Positions 6,333 through 16,197 are shown, counted from the first letter of the stretch. The stretch: 50,784 nucleotides of DNA from Megasphaera micronuciformis F0359 (GCF_000165735.1 NZ_GL538186.1:1-50784); one strand, 5' to 3'. Numbers and translations: made by a program. The notes: generated by a model not told the origin, from the letters alone.

Positions 6333-9300
6333 ACCCCCATTCTGACTCGTAGCCTATCATTAGAATCGTAAACTTCGATGAGATTGTCTCGTATCTCCGT
6401 CCGAGCGCCACTCGTTGCAGTACGAAGTGTGCCGATAGTCGCCGAAATAGCCGATAAGCTTTCCACATGCATTTTGTCGGCGGTCACCGCACCGGCTTGA
6501 ATCATCTTCGGAGTGACAATGTTGTCATCGAAGAGTGCTTGGCCAGTGACATGTAGCAGCTTGCCGTCGATTCGTGTTCCTGTTGGTGACAGATTAATAC
6601 GAGATATCAGCTCCTTGCCGTCTAGGCTGTTAAGCCGTAAATCAACGCTGTTTGAGAGCTGAGTAATACGAGTCGACGTTCCGGTTACTTCTGACTTCAC
6701 AACCCCAACATCACCCTCAATCTTGGCAATCGCCCGGTCTATTTCATCCAGGCCTAGTGCTTCACGACTGATGATTGACTTATCTATCTCGAGCTTCACT
6801 GTGGCAAGCTGTTCACCGCTCTTTTCGCCTTCTCCGAAGATATCCGTATAAGCAACTCGTACTCGGTAGATGCCAGGCGTAAGAATCAGAGAGAACGAAT
6901 TAGTCGGAGTGAAGTAAACCGCATCGTCGACATATACGTTGGCCCCTCGGCAACCAAGCGGAACAGGGTCAAACGTAACGCCGATTCCCGACATGCCGCC
7001 TTTAGCCGTTATATGCGTCGGTACTTTCGGTGCTTTAACACTATACTCAAGCATAGCCGGAGCGCTGTATCCCTTCATCGGATTGTGAGCGTACAAGTAC
7101 ACTCGCCCGCTTCGTTCCGTCAGTGTTCCGACGTATGTCGTATTCGTGCTTTTACCGATACGGCCGACCTCTTGACCCGGATTCAAGTCATGTCGAATCT
7201 CATAGAAGTCAATATCGGCGTTTCGCACCTCGAGCCAATTAAATGTGGCCGCATTTCCGAAGGTAACGGCAAAGCCTTGTGGTGTATTCGGGACTTCTGA
7301 TTTCATTTCGACAGTAAACCTCTTAATAAGGCCTTGTGAATAGTTACCGTGTCGGTCTTTAACCCTGATTCGAATGTCATACGTATGACCAAGCTCACAC
7401 CCACTGATGACGATTTGGCCGTCACCGTTACCGCCATATTTCCAGTCACCTGAGCCTTCTTTATACCACCCTTCGGCTGTATCGAAGCTTGTAATTTGAG
7501 GCGGTGCAAAGGTTGCGATAACATCAAAAGACGAAACGCCGTCGCCTAAGTCGTAATATTTCGTATATACGGCAAGGTCTCGAACTTCAGGAATGTAATA
7601 CGGCTGTATCGTATACTCAATGGCCTGCACTTCGGAAAGGTCCTGCTCATTGGACCCGAACATATTCACCGAAGCACACTTAATCCATATCTTCTTGCCG
7701 ATATCTTCCGTGCGGTACGGAGCGTGAAATAGTGCTTCATCGATTCGCACGCACTGCGAACCTTCGGCGTGGTTATTAGCTGTCGTGGCGTATTGGCCAC
7801 GCACTAAGCCTGTTAGTAAATACCGCCCGTCAGGCTGAAGAGTCGCACCTTCGTAACTCAGGCACTCGCCGTCAATCCAAATGAGCGTGTTCCCTCGCTG
7901 AGCGTCGATAGCCGATCCGCCTCGAAGCTCACCTGAGAATAGTTCGACTATGCAGCTTGTTGATTCGGCTGTCATGGCTGCAGCCAATCGTCCAATACGT
8001 GCCTGTGCCGTAATCTTACCGGCTTCTTTATATGAGTCGCCTGTGTCTGATACCCACACCGTACAGCCACCCCATCCCGACGGAGCCGTTACACCTAATA
8101 GCAGCTCGTTTCCTGATACATCTCCAGGTGTCTGTACAATGGAATAATGGTTAATAGCCGGAGCCGGAACATTATAGTCCGTAAACGGCCGTTCGTTCTC
8201 ATGTACGTCGTACCGTGCCGGTGCGTATGTACCAGGCGGCTTGCCTTCTGCTGTGATTTCAAGCTCACCGTCAGCCGCTTCGTTAACAGCCGTAATAACA
8301 ACGACTTGCCTGTCGAGTTGACATAATTCATCGGTAAGAGTTACAAGGTCTCCAGGCTCTAATCTACAAAAGGCCCAGTCAAGATGAAACGTGTACTGAT
8401 TCTTGCTATACAGCCGCTTCATAGCTAATTGTTCAGCGTAATACTGCGCTCTCTTTTTCGTATATAAGTAGTGTGCAGTCTTTTTGCTTGCAGGCTTCAT
8501 ACCGTTCTTCTGAACGTCAGCTACCACTTCGAAGGACACCGTTTCTTTTTCGTACCCGTTGGCACGATTGATAAATTCAACAGTAGCTTGGTTATACGTC
8601 TCCGAGCTGTCTTTACGCTTATAGATAACGAGTTGCCCGTCACTGCCAGGAATAAGGTCGTCGGCCGTAAGGTTGTATTGGATTTCTTTTTTAGGATTCC
8701 AATCTCCGACCGCTTTGTCGGCCAAGGGTACAATCTTCAGCCGGTCATCGGACCAGAAAAGGTAACAATTGGTGATTTCAGCGATATCGTTAATGATTTG
8801 CTGTGCCTTTTTCGCCGATTCGTCAGTCGGTGTCGAGATAAGAATATCGGCTGCTGCACAGTACTTACGGAAGTTCTCAATCCCCTCGATTTTGACATCT
8901 TCAATCCCTGCCGCTTTCAGCACATACAGAATATAATCAGCCGGATTCACGTCGATCCCGTCGCCTGTCTCGAGAAGTTTTCCTTTAACTTCAAAATTAT
9001 ACGTCGGAAGGCTGCCACGATTGCCGAGGTCGACAACGCCTGCCATATACGCTAATCCGCTGTACGGCAGTGCCTTTTCAGGGTGCTTGCTAGTAACGTA
9101 CGGCCACGGCTCTTGCCCGTATTCGCCTTTATAAAGGGATAATTGGATGTCGGCTTGAGGGTACTCGTAGACTTCCTTATCCTTCCACACCTTACCGATA
9201 CCTTGTATAGGCCCTTCACATAAAGCAATGGCTGCGGCTACGGTATACGTATAGTCTATTTCCGTATGCTTTGAGCCGCCGCCTTTACCGGTGCGGCTTG

Positions 9301-9472
9301 TGTGCTTATGTTCGTGTGCCGTAAAATCATCCCAATAGATGATATTGCCCGATACCCTGGTTGTCCCAAGGACTTCAGGTACCGTTTCGCCGTATGACGC
9401 ACTATTTATTTGGAAATCGCCGATAATATCGGCTCGATTCGTTGTATTGTTTTTCTTAAACAGAAAACCCAT
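6326..9472 (-). CDS. Tail tip attachment protein, lambda J-like, 1048 aa
   Basis: This is the large central tail-tip protein that contacts the host receptor. The N-terminal third carries the conserved J-family core (INSASYGETVPEVLGTTRV near residue 25, VAAAIALCEGPIQGIGKVW near 75). The middle has fibronectin-like beta repeats (about 640-850). The C-terminus has a short helix and the motif RTEIRDNLIEVYDSNDRLRV. The gene order M-like, L-like, K-like, J-like upstream matches lambda. It starts in a TAATG overlap with the NlpC gene. Confidence 0.85.
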   Translation of the reverse strand: MGFLFKKNNTTNRADIIGDFQINSASYGETVPEVLGTTRVSGNIIYWDDFTAHEHKHTSRTGKGGGSKHTEIDYTYTVAAAIALCEGPIQGIGKVWKDKEVYEYPQADIQLSLYKGEYGQEPWPYVTSKHPEKALPYSGLAYMAGVVDLGNRGSLPTYNFEVKGKLLETGDGIDVNPADYILYVLKAAGIEDVKIEGIENFRKYCAAADILISTPTDESAKKAQQIINDIAEITNCYLFWSDDRLKIVPLADKAVGDWNPKKEIQYNLTADDLIPGSDGQLVIYKRKDSSETYNQATVEFINRANGYEKETVSFEVVADVQKNGMKPASKKTAHYLYTKKRAQYYAEQLAMKRLYSKNQYTFHLDWAFCRLEPGDLVTLTDELCQLDRQVVVITAVNEAADGELEITAEGKPPGTYAPARYDVHENERPFTDYNVPAPAINHYSIVQTPGDVSGNELLLGVTAPSGWGGCTVWVSDTGDSYKEAGKITAQARIGRLAAAMTAESTSCIVELFSGELRGGSAIDAQRGNTLIWIDGECLSYEGATLQPDGRYLLTGLVRGQYATTANNHAEGSQCVRIDEALFHAPYRTEDIGKKIWIKCASVNMFGSNEQDLSEVQAIEYTIQPYYIPEVRDLAVYTKYYDLGDGVSSFDVIATFAPPQITSFDTAEGWYKEGSGDWKYGGNGDGQIVISGCELGHTYDIRIRVKDRHGNYSQGLIKRFTVEMKSEVPNTPQGFAVTFGNAATFNWLEVRNADIDFYEIRHDLNPGQEVGRIGKSTNTTYVGTLTERSGRVYLYAHNPMKGYSAPAMLEYSVKAPKVPTHITAKGGMSGIGVTFDPVPLGCRGANVYVDDAVYFTPTNSFSLILTPGIYRVRVAYTDIFGEGEKSGEQLATVKLEIDKSIISREALGLDEIDRAIAKIEGDVGVVKSEVTGTSTRITQLSNSVDLRLNSLDGKELISRINLSPTGTRIDGKLLHVTGQALFDDNIVTPKMIQAGAVTADKMHVESLSAISATIGTLRTATSGARTEIRDNLIEVYDSNDRLRVRMGVW

Positions 9473-9936
9473 TAAGCTGCGCCCCCTTTCTTCGGATTGA
9501 AGCGATACACGGCACGGAGCCTTGATTTCCCTCGATTATCGTAAAACAGAATATCGTCGACATTCGAGATAATAACGCCAATGTCAACGAAGGCGTGAAT
9601 AACTTTGTCATTGCCGATATATACCGCCCCATGACTTACACACCGCCCGTATTGATATAGCAAAAAGTCGCCGATTTGAGGTTCTCCCTGAACTTCGTCG
9701 GCGACTTGCTGTATGTACTTTAAATATTTTTCTTCAGAACGATGTAAATGCCATTCGTTCGAGTAGTTTTCTATCTGTAACTTGCCTTTTGCTATCAAAC
9801 CCGATCCGACAAGTGACGCAACAAGAAGGTATGCACAATCGACTCCGTGACCTTTGGCCATGGCGTTATTAACGTACGGAGTACCGAGCCACTCAAGAGC
9901 TGCGTTTGCGATTTTTTGCCCTGTAGTCTTTCTCAT
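9472..9936 (-). CDS. NlpC/P60 peptidase, lambda K-like tail protein, 154 aa
   Basis: The catalytic Cys34 is in HGVDCAYLL and the His102 in CVSHGAVYIG, as expected for the papain-like NlpC/P60 fold; the third polar residue is likely near His114. In lambda-type tails this protein sits at the tip and is thought to cut peptide cross-links during DNA entry. It overlaps the upstream gene (ATGA at 9933-9936) and the J-like gene downstream. Confidence 0.88.
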   Translation of the reverse strand: MRKTTGQKIANAALEWLGTPYVNNAMAKGHGVDCAYLLVASLVGSGLIAKGKLQIENYSNEWHLHRSEEKYLKYIQQVADEVQGEPQIGDFLLYQYGRCVSHGAVYIGNDKVIHAFVDIGVIISNVDDILFYDNRGKSRLRAVYRFNPKKGGAA

Positions 9937-10784
9937 CGTATCGTCTCCTTCAACGGAACATACGGAGTGGCTCTATTTCGCGCGAAATTATCGAACTTCT
10001 TCTTGCACGTTTCAGGCGTTTTATCGCAACCGGGATAAATATAAGCTTCGCTTCCAACGGCCGCTTGCGTATCACTCGGACTCATGTACATAACGGTACC
10101 GTTCGAGCTGCTCATTATCTGAGTCGATTGTCCTGCAAGGGGACCTGATACCCATTCGATACCGCCTGCATTGTAATAACCGTCTTCAAACGGCACGTCT
10201 ATTCCGACAGTGTTCACGCCTGTAAGTGCCGTTACTTTCATTCGCTTACGGTACTTTTTAATGTCGACACCGCACTCCTTGGAATACACGCAATAAGGGC
10301 ATTGCGGATAGTACCGCTTACTAGGAAACTCTGTATTTAACTTCTGTACGACAGACTTTACATCAAGCGTTATCGTGAAACCTCCGCCTTGTTTTACCTC
10401 GACTGTTCCGGTGAAGATATCCACAGCGTCAATCAGCGTTCCATCTTGCTTAAAGAACGCACGTTTTAGCTCCATGGTAGCTCCATCCAATCCGCCGTTA
10501 TGAGCGACTGCCAATATCGGCACGCCGCCTATTTGGTCGTACTTATCACACGATACCGAAACGGAAAGCTTATCAACCGCCACATCGGAATGTGTCGAGG
10601 TCTTGTTACGAGTAATGACAGGCCCGTCTGCACGGTAGACATGTCCACCGTGACTTACGTTTGAGTCCGTATCCGTCCAGTAATACGCCATGCCGCTTTG
10701 AAGTCGAAGGGCATACAAGTCGCAACTGCGGAACGACTTTGCCGTATTTAAGTGTTGAGTTAATGCTTCTCCTGCCTGTTTCAT
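9933..10784 (-). CDS. Tail tip protein, lambda L-like (DUF2163/BR0599 type), 283 aa
   Basis: The N-terminal two thirds match the DUF2163 pattern (beta-rich, with FTGTVEVKQGGG near residue 118). The C-terminal third contains cysteine pairs CPYC and KEC near residues 163-171, plus YPGCDKTPETC near the end. Lambda gpL uses conserved C-terminal cysteines to hold an iron-sulphur cluster, so a cluster is plausible here too. The gene follows the M-like gene and precedes the NlpC gene, the lambda order. Confidence 0.78.
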   Translation of the reverse strand: MKQAGEALTQHLNTAKSFRSCDLYALRLQSGMAYYWTDTDSNVSHGGHVYRADGPVITRNKTSTHSDVAVDKLSVSVSCDKYDQIGGVPILAVAHNGGLDGATMELKRAFFKQDGTLIDAVDIFTGTVEVKQGGGFTITLDVKSVVQKLNTEFPSKRYYPQCPYCVYSKECGVDIKKYRKRMKVTALTGVNTVGIDVPFEDGYYNAGGIEWVSGPLAGQSTQIMSSSNGTVMYMSPSDTQAAVGSEAYIYPGCDKTPETCKKKFDNFARNRATPYVPLKETIR

Positions 10785-11344
10785 TGCACGGTCACCAACT
10801 TAAAGGATTTTGATTTGTAAACGTCTTTATATTCAAGCTCTGCCGTAAAGTCACCACTAAGCAGCACCTTCCAATAGTACGTGTAATCGGCCGTGATGAC
10901 AGCGTCAGGCGATACGGCATCACTAGTCCGAATCGTGCCACCGTCTACAGTCACGTTCTCAACAGGAACACCGTCAGCATAGAGCTTTACATTATCAACG
11001 TATGCAACAGGTTCTGTATAATCGCCAAAACGCCTCACTGCTTGCCATTCGCCTTGACTACCCTTTCCTAGGATAATACCTTTTTCTTCGTTATCTTCAG
11101 GGTCGAGCCACAAGAAAGGCTCTGTGCCGCCTTGGATTTGCGACACAAAGCCCATCATTTTTTTGTACTCTTCAGGTTTGAGGTATGCGAATTCCGTCGT
11201 AATCGTGTACTGCGGATACCGCCACGTCGTCATGGTTCGTACCCTTCCGGATCCGCTACGTTTGGATTTTGTATCCCAGTGCTGCATTTTAGACGACTTC
11301 CACGCAAGCGACTTAATACGAGGGAATTTCTTCAATTTTTCCAT
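10781..11344 (-). CDS. Minor tail protein, lambda M-like (DUF2460 type), 187 aa
   Basis: ATG 11344 is preferred over an upstream GTG (11353) because gggag lies about 10 bases before it. The N-terminal pattern FPRIKSLAW...SGSGRVRTMTTWRYP and the central FVSQIQGGTEPFLWLDPE fit the DUF2460 family of tail-tip hub proteins. It lies between the tape measure and the L-like gene, the place of gene M in lambda. Confidence 0.72.
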   Translation of the reverse strand: MEKLKKFPRIKSLAWKSSKMQHWDTKSKRSGSGRVRTMTTWRYPQYTITTEFAYLKPEEYKKMMGFVSQIQGGTEPFLWLDPEDNEEKGIILGKGSQGEWQAVRRFGDYTEPVAYVDNVKLYADGVPVENVTVDGGTIRTSDAVSPDAVITADYTYYWKVLLSGDFTAELEYKDVYKSKSFKLVTVQ

Positions 11345-11346
11345 GG

Positions 11347-14300
11347 TTACCACACTCCCGACGTACCAATAAATTCACGGTCTTGGTTAACGGTAAACTG
11401 ACGCAATACTCTGCCGCCTTTCGATTCAAGCCAATTGCCGAAGGACTCGGCATCAAGAGCCGATACATTCAACGTTATGCCACCGGCCGCACCACCGTTT
11501 GCCCGTGCGATGCCTGCGCCCATTTCATCATATGTCTGCGTCGATAACGGGATGACCGCTTCGGGGTATTTACCCTCGCCAATTTCTGCGTATGTACGTC
11601 CTACTGCCACGCCACCACTTGCCATGTGTAAATTCGGAGCGCTTCCCATAAGCGTGTTTTTAGCCTGCATGGCAAGTCCTGCGGCCGCACCGATTGCGGA
11701 CTGTGCCGTCCATGCCGCCATACCCGTTGTTGCCGACACGCCACCAGTTGCCATTGCCACCTGCTGCGCAAGTGTTGTCCAAGGCGGTATTTGAGCGTTG
11801 GCTGCTGCGACGCTTGCAGCCGTTTCTTGCTGTTGAAGTGTCTTCCCGAGAATGGCTTGTTTAAGCCTTGCCGCCGCCCAATTGGCAACATAATCGGCCA
11901 GAGATTTGATAAGGGCCTTGCCGATATTCTCAAACGCCTTACCCAGGCTTGTCGTTCCTTGAAGAAGTCCGGATAACCCCTCTTGAAGTGCGTCAATCCC
12001 GGACATCATGGCCCCCATCCACATTTCTTGTGTGTTGAAGTATGAATCCATCACAGCCTGCTGATATTCGTCCAACATTTCTTTACGGAGGTTGTAATTG
12101 TCTTGAGTCATGACGTATTCGTCAGTCAAGGCTTGCTGTAGAGACGCAAAGTTTTGTGTCCGTAAGGCTTCATCAATAGCCCACTTCTCTTCGGACATCT
12201 GTCGGTACAGGTCGTTACGTTTTAACAGATATTCCTGTTCCTGTGCAAGGAGTTCTTTATTCTTCTCGGCCTCGAATGTAATTTCATTCTTCCCGACGAT
12301 TTCATACGCAATGCCGTTAGCGTCAAGAGCCGCTTTATATTCAGCCTGTTGTTGCTTGGTCATCTTGATATATTCATCAGAGAAGCCTTGCCACTTATCC
12401 GTAATACTGTTTACCGCTTCTTCGTGGTCTTTTTCGAGCTGTGTAAGCGGTGAAGCACTACCTGTCGAGTCCTTCGTACTAATCGAGAAGTTAAAATCCT
12501 TGGCCATATCCCGGACTTTATTCCACACTTCACGAATTGCTTCTTGCTCTTCGTGTTCGGCCTGGATACGCTTTTCAGCGTAAATAGCCTGAAGACTCGT
12601 CAGGTCTTCCTGGTAGTGTTCGTTAGCGTCCTTGGACTTATTTAGTTCTTCCAGTTCCTTTTTATACTGAAGCTCAACTAACTCGCTCTGCTTGCCGAAC
12701 ATCTCGAGATAGTTCTGTTGAATTTGCTCATGGATCCGTTTGGCTTCTTCGGCTAATTGGTTACCGGCGCTACCTGCACCACCACCGCCACCGCCGCCTG
12801 AGCCACCTGACCCACCGCCGCCACCGGCTCCTCCGGCATCGTAACCGCCGCCGTCATAGCCGCCACCGTCAATTTCACCGCCACCACCGCCAGACAGTGC
12901 GTTAAACAGATCTCCGGCTGCAGATTTAATAGTATCGCCAGCAGCCTGTGCTTCTTCAGGACTAATGCCTTCAATATTATTAATAGCTGAGAAATCAAAA
13001 TCGAATACCGATGCAAGCTTAGCCCCAACGCCGTTTACAGCGTTAATCAGCTTATTAATGAGAGCGATAATCTGATTAATCGCCCAGGCTACAGTGTGAA
13101 CAAGAGTTTCCCACACTGCCGATGCGGTTTCTCCGAATCCCTGAGTCGCTGCGGCACATGTGCCGAGAACTCCGGCCAAAACGGACAATATCGTAATAAC
13201 AATACCGACGGGATTGGCCCTCATGATTGCGTTCATAACCTTAGTGGCTGCACCCAAGGCCATTGTTCCGACTTTCGCCAGGTTAAGAGTACCGGATAAG
13301 GCCATCATAACGCCTCTTACTCCGGCTGTTGCAATAGCACTGGCTATCATGGCCGCCTTAAGCTGAATGGACGCAAGCGTAACGCCTATGGTCGCAATCC
13401 TGGACGCTACCATTTGCCCCTTATATAAGGCCTGCGCTGTGGCCGCTGCCTTGGTTGCTACCGATACGGCTAATATGGCCGTTTTCCAAGTCGTGAACGC
13501 TACCGCAACCCCGGCAATTATAGGCTTAATCTGATTACCCATTCCAATGATGACCGAAAAGGCTGATTTAATAACCGAAGCCACGGTCCTCACAATTACG
13601 CTTAACGCCGAGAAAGCCGCCTTTATGGCCGCAATGGCAACTTGTGCAGCCGCCGACATCACCTTAAAGGATATTCCGATACCCTCGACAATAGCCTGGA
13701 AATCACTCGAAGCGGTAATAGAGCTAAGCTGTTCGAGAACCGGCTGAAACGCCTGTAAAGCTTGATTAGAGAGCTGTTGTCCGATTTCGGCGAACGTCAT
13801 CGGTATTTCTGCGAACTTGGCGTTCGTTTCTTCGGCACTGTTGAACAAGGCTTCTTTAATGACATCGGCCGTAATAAGACCTTGTGATGACATCTCCTTT
13901 AATTGTCCGACAGTCATGCCCATTTGCTGAGCAATCGCCTGTGCAAGCATGGGAGCATTTTCCATGATTGAATGGAATTCATCACCCTGCAATTTGCCTG
14001 CTGCCATAGCCTGAGTTAACTGGTACATGGCTGCCGTCGATTCCTGGACGCTTGCTCCGGAGATTTTAAATTGTTTATTTAGCTGTTCAACGAAGGCTAT
14101 CGCTTCATCATTCGAGCTGAAGGCGTCCTTAGCAAGCATGTTCAGTTTAGCTACGCTGTCGGCCATTTCAACGTACCCGCCTCGAGACCGCTGTGCTGCC
14201 GCATAGACCTTGTCCATGATTTCGGTCGTCGTCTGAGTGCCGTCGTTAATAAGATTGATACGGGACTTAAGCTGTGCCATTTGGTCAGCCGTATCGGATA

Positions 14301-14508
14301 CTTTCCCGGCAAGCTGAGCAACCTCTTGGGCAACCAAAGCTACACCTGCTGCCGCCGCTGCCATGGGCATCTTCTCTAGTGCCTTCTTGGCAATGCCGCC
14401 CATTTTTTCGCCCAGGGCATTTTCGAGCTTACTACCGACTCGGTCAATCGCCGCCTCGGCACTTGAGCTATCGCCTTTTATCTTGACGTGAATATTTGCG
14501 TTTGCCAT
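11347..14508 (-). CDS. Tape measure protein, 1053 aa
   Basis: This is the longest gene after the tail chaperones, as expected. The N-terminal region (about 60-260) has the tape-measure domain with the pattern SGASVQESTAAMYQLTQAMA. Hydrophobic helices lie at about 265-470. A strongly glycine-rich linker spans roughly residues 540-585 (encoded at 12770-12900), followed by long amphipathic helices and a C-terminal Ala/Met-rich part. It sets tail length and is ejected at infection. Its ATG overlaps the stop of the frameshift extension (TAATG). Confidence 0.9.
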   Translation of the reverse strand: MANANIHVKIKGDSSSAEAAIDRVGSKLENALGEKMGGIAKKALEKMPMAAAAAGVALVAQEVAQLAGKVSDTADQMAQLKSRINLINDGTQTTTEIMDKVYAAAQRSRGGYVEMADSVAKLNMLAKDAFSSNDEAIAFVEQLNKQFKISGASVQESTAAMYQLTQAMAAGKLQGDEFHSIMENAPMLAQAIAQQMGMTVGQLKEMSSQGLITADVIKEALFNSAEETNAKFAEIPMTFAEIGQQLSNQALQAFQPVLEQLSSITASSDFQAIVEGIGISFKVMSAAAQVAIAAIKAAFSALSVIVRTVASVIKSAFSVIIGMGNQIKPIIAGVAVAFTTWKTAILAVSVATKAAATAQALYKGQMVASRIATIGVTLASIQLKAAMIASAIATAGVRGVMMALSGTLNLAKVGTMALGAATKVMNAIMRANPVGIVITILSVLAGVLGTCAAATQGFGETASAVWETLVHTVAWAINQIIALINKLINAVNGVGAKLASVFDFDFSAINNIEGISPEEAQAAGDTIKSAAGDLFNALSGGGGGEIDGGGYDGGGYDAGGAGGGGGSGGSGGGGGGGAGSAGNQLAEEAKRIHEQIQQNYLEMFGKQSELVELQYKKELEELNKSKDANEHYQEDLTSLQAIYAEKRIQAEHEEQEAIREVWNKVRDMAKDFNFSISTKDSTGSASPLTQLEKDHEEAVNSITDKWQGFSDEYIKMTKQQQAEYKAALDANGIAYEIVGKNEITFEAEKNKELLAQEQEYLLKRNDLYRQMSEEKWAIDEALRTQNFASLQQALTDEYVMTQDNYNLRKEMLDEYQQAVMDSYFNTQEMWMGAMMSGIDALQEGLSGLLQGTTSLGKAFENIGKALIKSLADYVANWAAARLKQAILGKTLQQQETAASVAAANAQIPPWTTLAQQVAMATGGVSATTGMAAWTAQSAIGAAAGLAMQAKNTLMGSAPNLHMASGGVAVGRTYAEIGEGKYPEAVIPLSTQTYDEMGAGIARANGGAAGGITLNVSALDAESFGNWLESKGGRVLRQFTVNQDREFIGTSGVW

Positions 14509-15226
14509 TACAACTCACCCCCTTCTTCAAGCCATTCTCTCATAAATTCCATTTCCTCTTTTTTACGATCCAGTCGTGTCGGAGGATGTAAATCTTTCAT
14601 GATATCCTTCACTTTAATTTGGTTCTTCTTATCAAGCTGAACATTAACAATAAGTGACGTCATATACGCCGTTCTGGCGTCTTCAATTCGAGTCCGAAGG
14701 TCATACCCTTGAACCATCTTCTCAAACTCCATAGGCGTAAGCTCATAGAATTCTGACGGCTTTAAAGCCAAGATACTATAAGCCACTTTTTCGGCTTTTC
14801 GTACCCATAATGCAAAAGAAGAGGGGGCATTATGCCCCCCGTTTAGTTTTTTACTGCTTCGTCTTCTTCGGCTTCGATTTCGGCATCATCTTCGGGTGTC
14901 TTTTCTTCAGGAAATGCCATGAAGTACGCCTTCTTACCGAGAATGCCACTGCCTGTAATGGCCTTCATAATCGGCATAATAATATCCTGTAACTCAACTT
15001 CTCCATTATCGAACAGCTCCTGCAAGCGATCAGAATAAAACTGAACACTGCGACGGCCATACTGACGAAGGCCAATCTCATATGCGGTTATGATATCCGA
15101 TAAGGACAATTGCTGAATAGCGTTGTAAATCGGCTTACCGACTGCCGATTCAAATTCAGCCAGGCGTTGGATATTAAAGTATAAGCGTTCACCCTTGCCG
15201 AAGAAGTCGCATTTAATTTGTTTCAT
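14508..15226 (-). CDS. Tail assembly chaperone fusion (lambda GT-like) made by -1 frameshift
   Basis: Ribosomes that slip at A AAA AAC (14846-14852) leave the G-like frame six codons or fewer before its stop and continue through KKLNGGHNAPSSF into the 92-codon downstream frame ending at 14508. The downstream part (AYSILALKPSEFYELTPMEF) has no ATG of its own with a ribosome site; its apparent start is an internal GTG. In lambda and many siphophages the fused chaperone recruits the tape measure and tail tube. The position just before the tape measure gene is exactly right. Confidence 0.85.
14823..14852 (-). promoter_or_regulatory. Programmed -1 ribosomal frameshift signal
   Basis: The slippery heptamer A AAA AAC (14846-14852) is in the correct phase (GTA AAA AAC TAA in the zero frame). 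It is followed after five bases by a very stable hairpin GGGGGCA-taa-TGCCCCC (14823-14840). Both parts and the spacing match the classical signal. Confidence 0.9.
14843..15226 (-). CDS. Tail assembly chaperone, lambda G-like, 127 aa
   Basis: This is the zero-frame product of the chaperone pair, 127 residues with an acidic C-terminus (EEKTPEDDAEIEAEEDEAVKN). It follows the tail tube gene and has the ribosome site agagggga upstream. The tail chaperone is needed in excess over the fusion form, which is why a frameshift fixes their ratio. The sequence has no catalytic motif. Confidence 0.82.
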   Translation of the reverse strand: MKQIKCDFFGKGERLYFNIQRLAEFESAVGKPIYNAIQQLSLSDIITAYEIGLRQYGRRSVQFYSDRLQELFDNGEVELQDIIMPIMKAITGSGILGKKAYFMAFPEEKTPEDDAEIEAEEDEAVKN

Positions 15227-15245
15227 GGTTTATATATTCCCCTCT

Positions 15246-15716
15246 CTAGGATTTCTTTAATTCAGATAAAGGCCCGATACCTGCCAAGGTGCCCTTATAA
15301 GACGCCACATCATCATGCGGAGCTTCAATGGAAAGTTCCGTAATAGATGCCCAACCGGTTACATAAGACTTGTCAGGGTACTCGAATTTAAGGTGTACAG
15401 GTTGGTCTTTAAGGAAGGCATCATTCAACGCTTCCAATCCATCATCGTTAGCCATGAGCAAAGTATCTAATTCAATGCTCCATTCCTTAAGACCGGGCAA
15501 TGTAGACTTCCAACCGCCAGAGTCTTTGTGCGATGCATCGATAGAATCGGCTTTACGGCTAATAGAGCCACCTTTCTGACCGCCGATTTTAGTCCATACC
15601 GCACCCGTTGTTTCATCAGTACCTGTATTTAAATAAATAAAATAATTTTTACCCACCGTCGCTAAAGAATTAGCTGCAGACGGTGCCAGTGCTTTTTTCG
15701 GTGTTGATGTCGGCAT
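15246..15716 (-). CDS. Major tail (tube) protein, 156 aa
   Basis: This small beta-rich protein has the pattern GGQKGGSISRKADSIDASHKD and LPGLKEWSIELDTLL, typical of tail tube proteins of the TP901-1/lambda V type. It is located between the tail terminator and the chaperones, its normal place. It polymerises as rings around the tape measure. The start overlaps the upstream stop (TAATG at 15716). Confidence 0.85.
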   Translation of the reverse strand: MPTSTPKKALAPSAANSLATVGKNYFIYLNTGTDETTGAVWTKIGGQKGGSISRKADSIDASHKDSGGWKSTLPGLKEWSIELDTLLMANDDGLEALNDAFLKDQPVHLKFEYPDKSYVTGWASITELSIEAPHDDVASYKGTLAGIGPLSELKKS

Positions 15717-16192
15717 TAGTATATTCCTCCTTCACGAGTTAAATCAAAAAGGCGACACTCAATCGTATACTGCGAACCGAGTAACGGTCGCAATGCGTCG
15801 AGGTCGCCCGTTTTTTGTTTAACTTTTAAATCTAAAATCTGATAGTTACTGCCATTAAGTACGCATATATCCTCATTTAGTGAACCGACGGCTTGCCGCA
15901 TTTGCTTTAAGGCTGCGTCGATTTGCCACTCAAGCTCACTAATTCGAGCGTATCCAACGGATAAATCCGGGTCGTCATTTCGTACCCAGGCTTCAAGATA
16001 AATCGTAACGAGAAGCTCGTTTTCGATACTTTCATCATTTACCGTTTCGGATCCTCGAACAAGCATGATTTTTCCGATTTCGTCGACGTTGGCATGTTGC
16101 GGTATAACCGCACCAAGCTGTACAGGTGCGGATACTTTACACACAATAAGAACATCCTGAATCCGCTTTAAAAGCTCAAACCACATTATCAT
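15716..16192 (-). CDS. Tail terminator / tail completion protein, 158 aa
   Basis: ATG 16192 follows a gggggt ribosome site; a second ATG lies two codons later, and earlier in-frame codons overlap the preceding gene. The size and position right before the tube protein fit a lambda U or SPP1 gp17-type terminator, which caps the tube and stops its growth. The similarity is by pattern and place only. Confidence 0.62.
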   Translation of the reverse strand: MIMWFELLKRIQDVLIVCKVSAPVQLGAVIPQHANVDEIGKIMLVRGSETVNDESIENELLVTIYLEAWVRNDDPDLSVGYARISELEWQIDAALKQMRQAVGSLNEDICVLNGSNYQILDLKVKQKTGDLDALRPLLGSQYTIECRLFDLTREGGIY

Positions 16193-16197
16193 ATCGG

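Noticed and set aside
8471-9055. Plus-strand frame of 194 codons
   Set aside because: It lies opposite the J-like gene and has no independent support.
12770-12900. Glycine-rich repeats in the tape measure gene as a separate repeat element
   Set aside because: The repeats are codon-level low complexity within one continuous frame and fit a flexible linker.
14508-14786. 92-codon frame as an independent gene
   Set aside because: It begins with an internal GTG without a good ribosome site and is joined in the -1 frame to the preceding gene by a complete frameshift signal.
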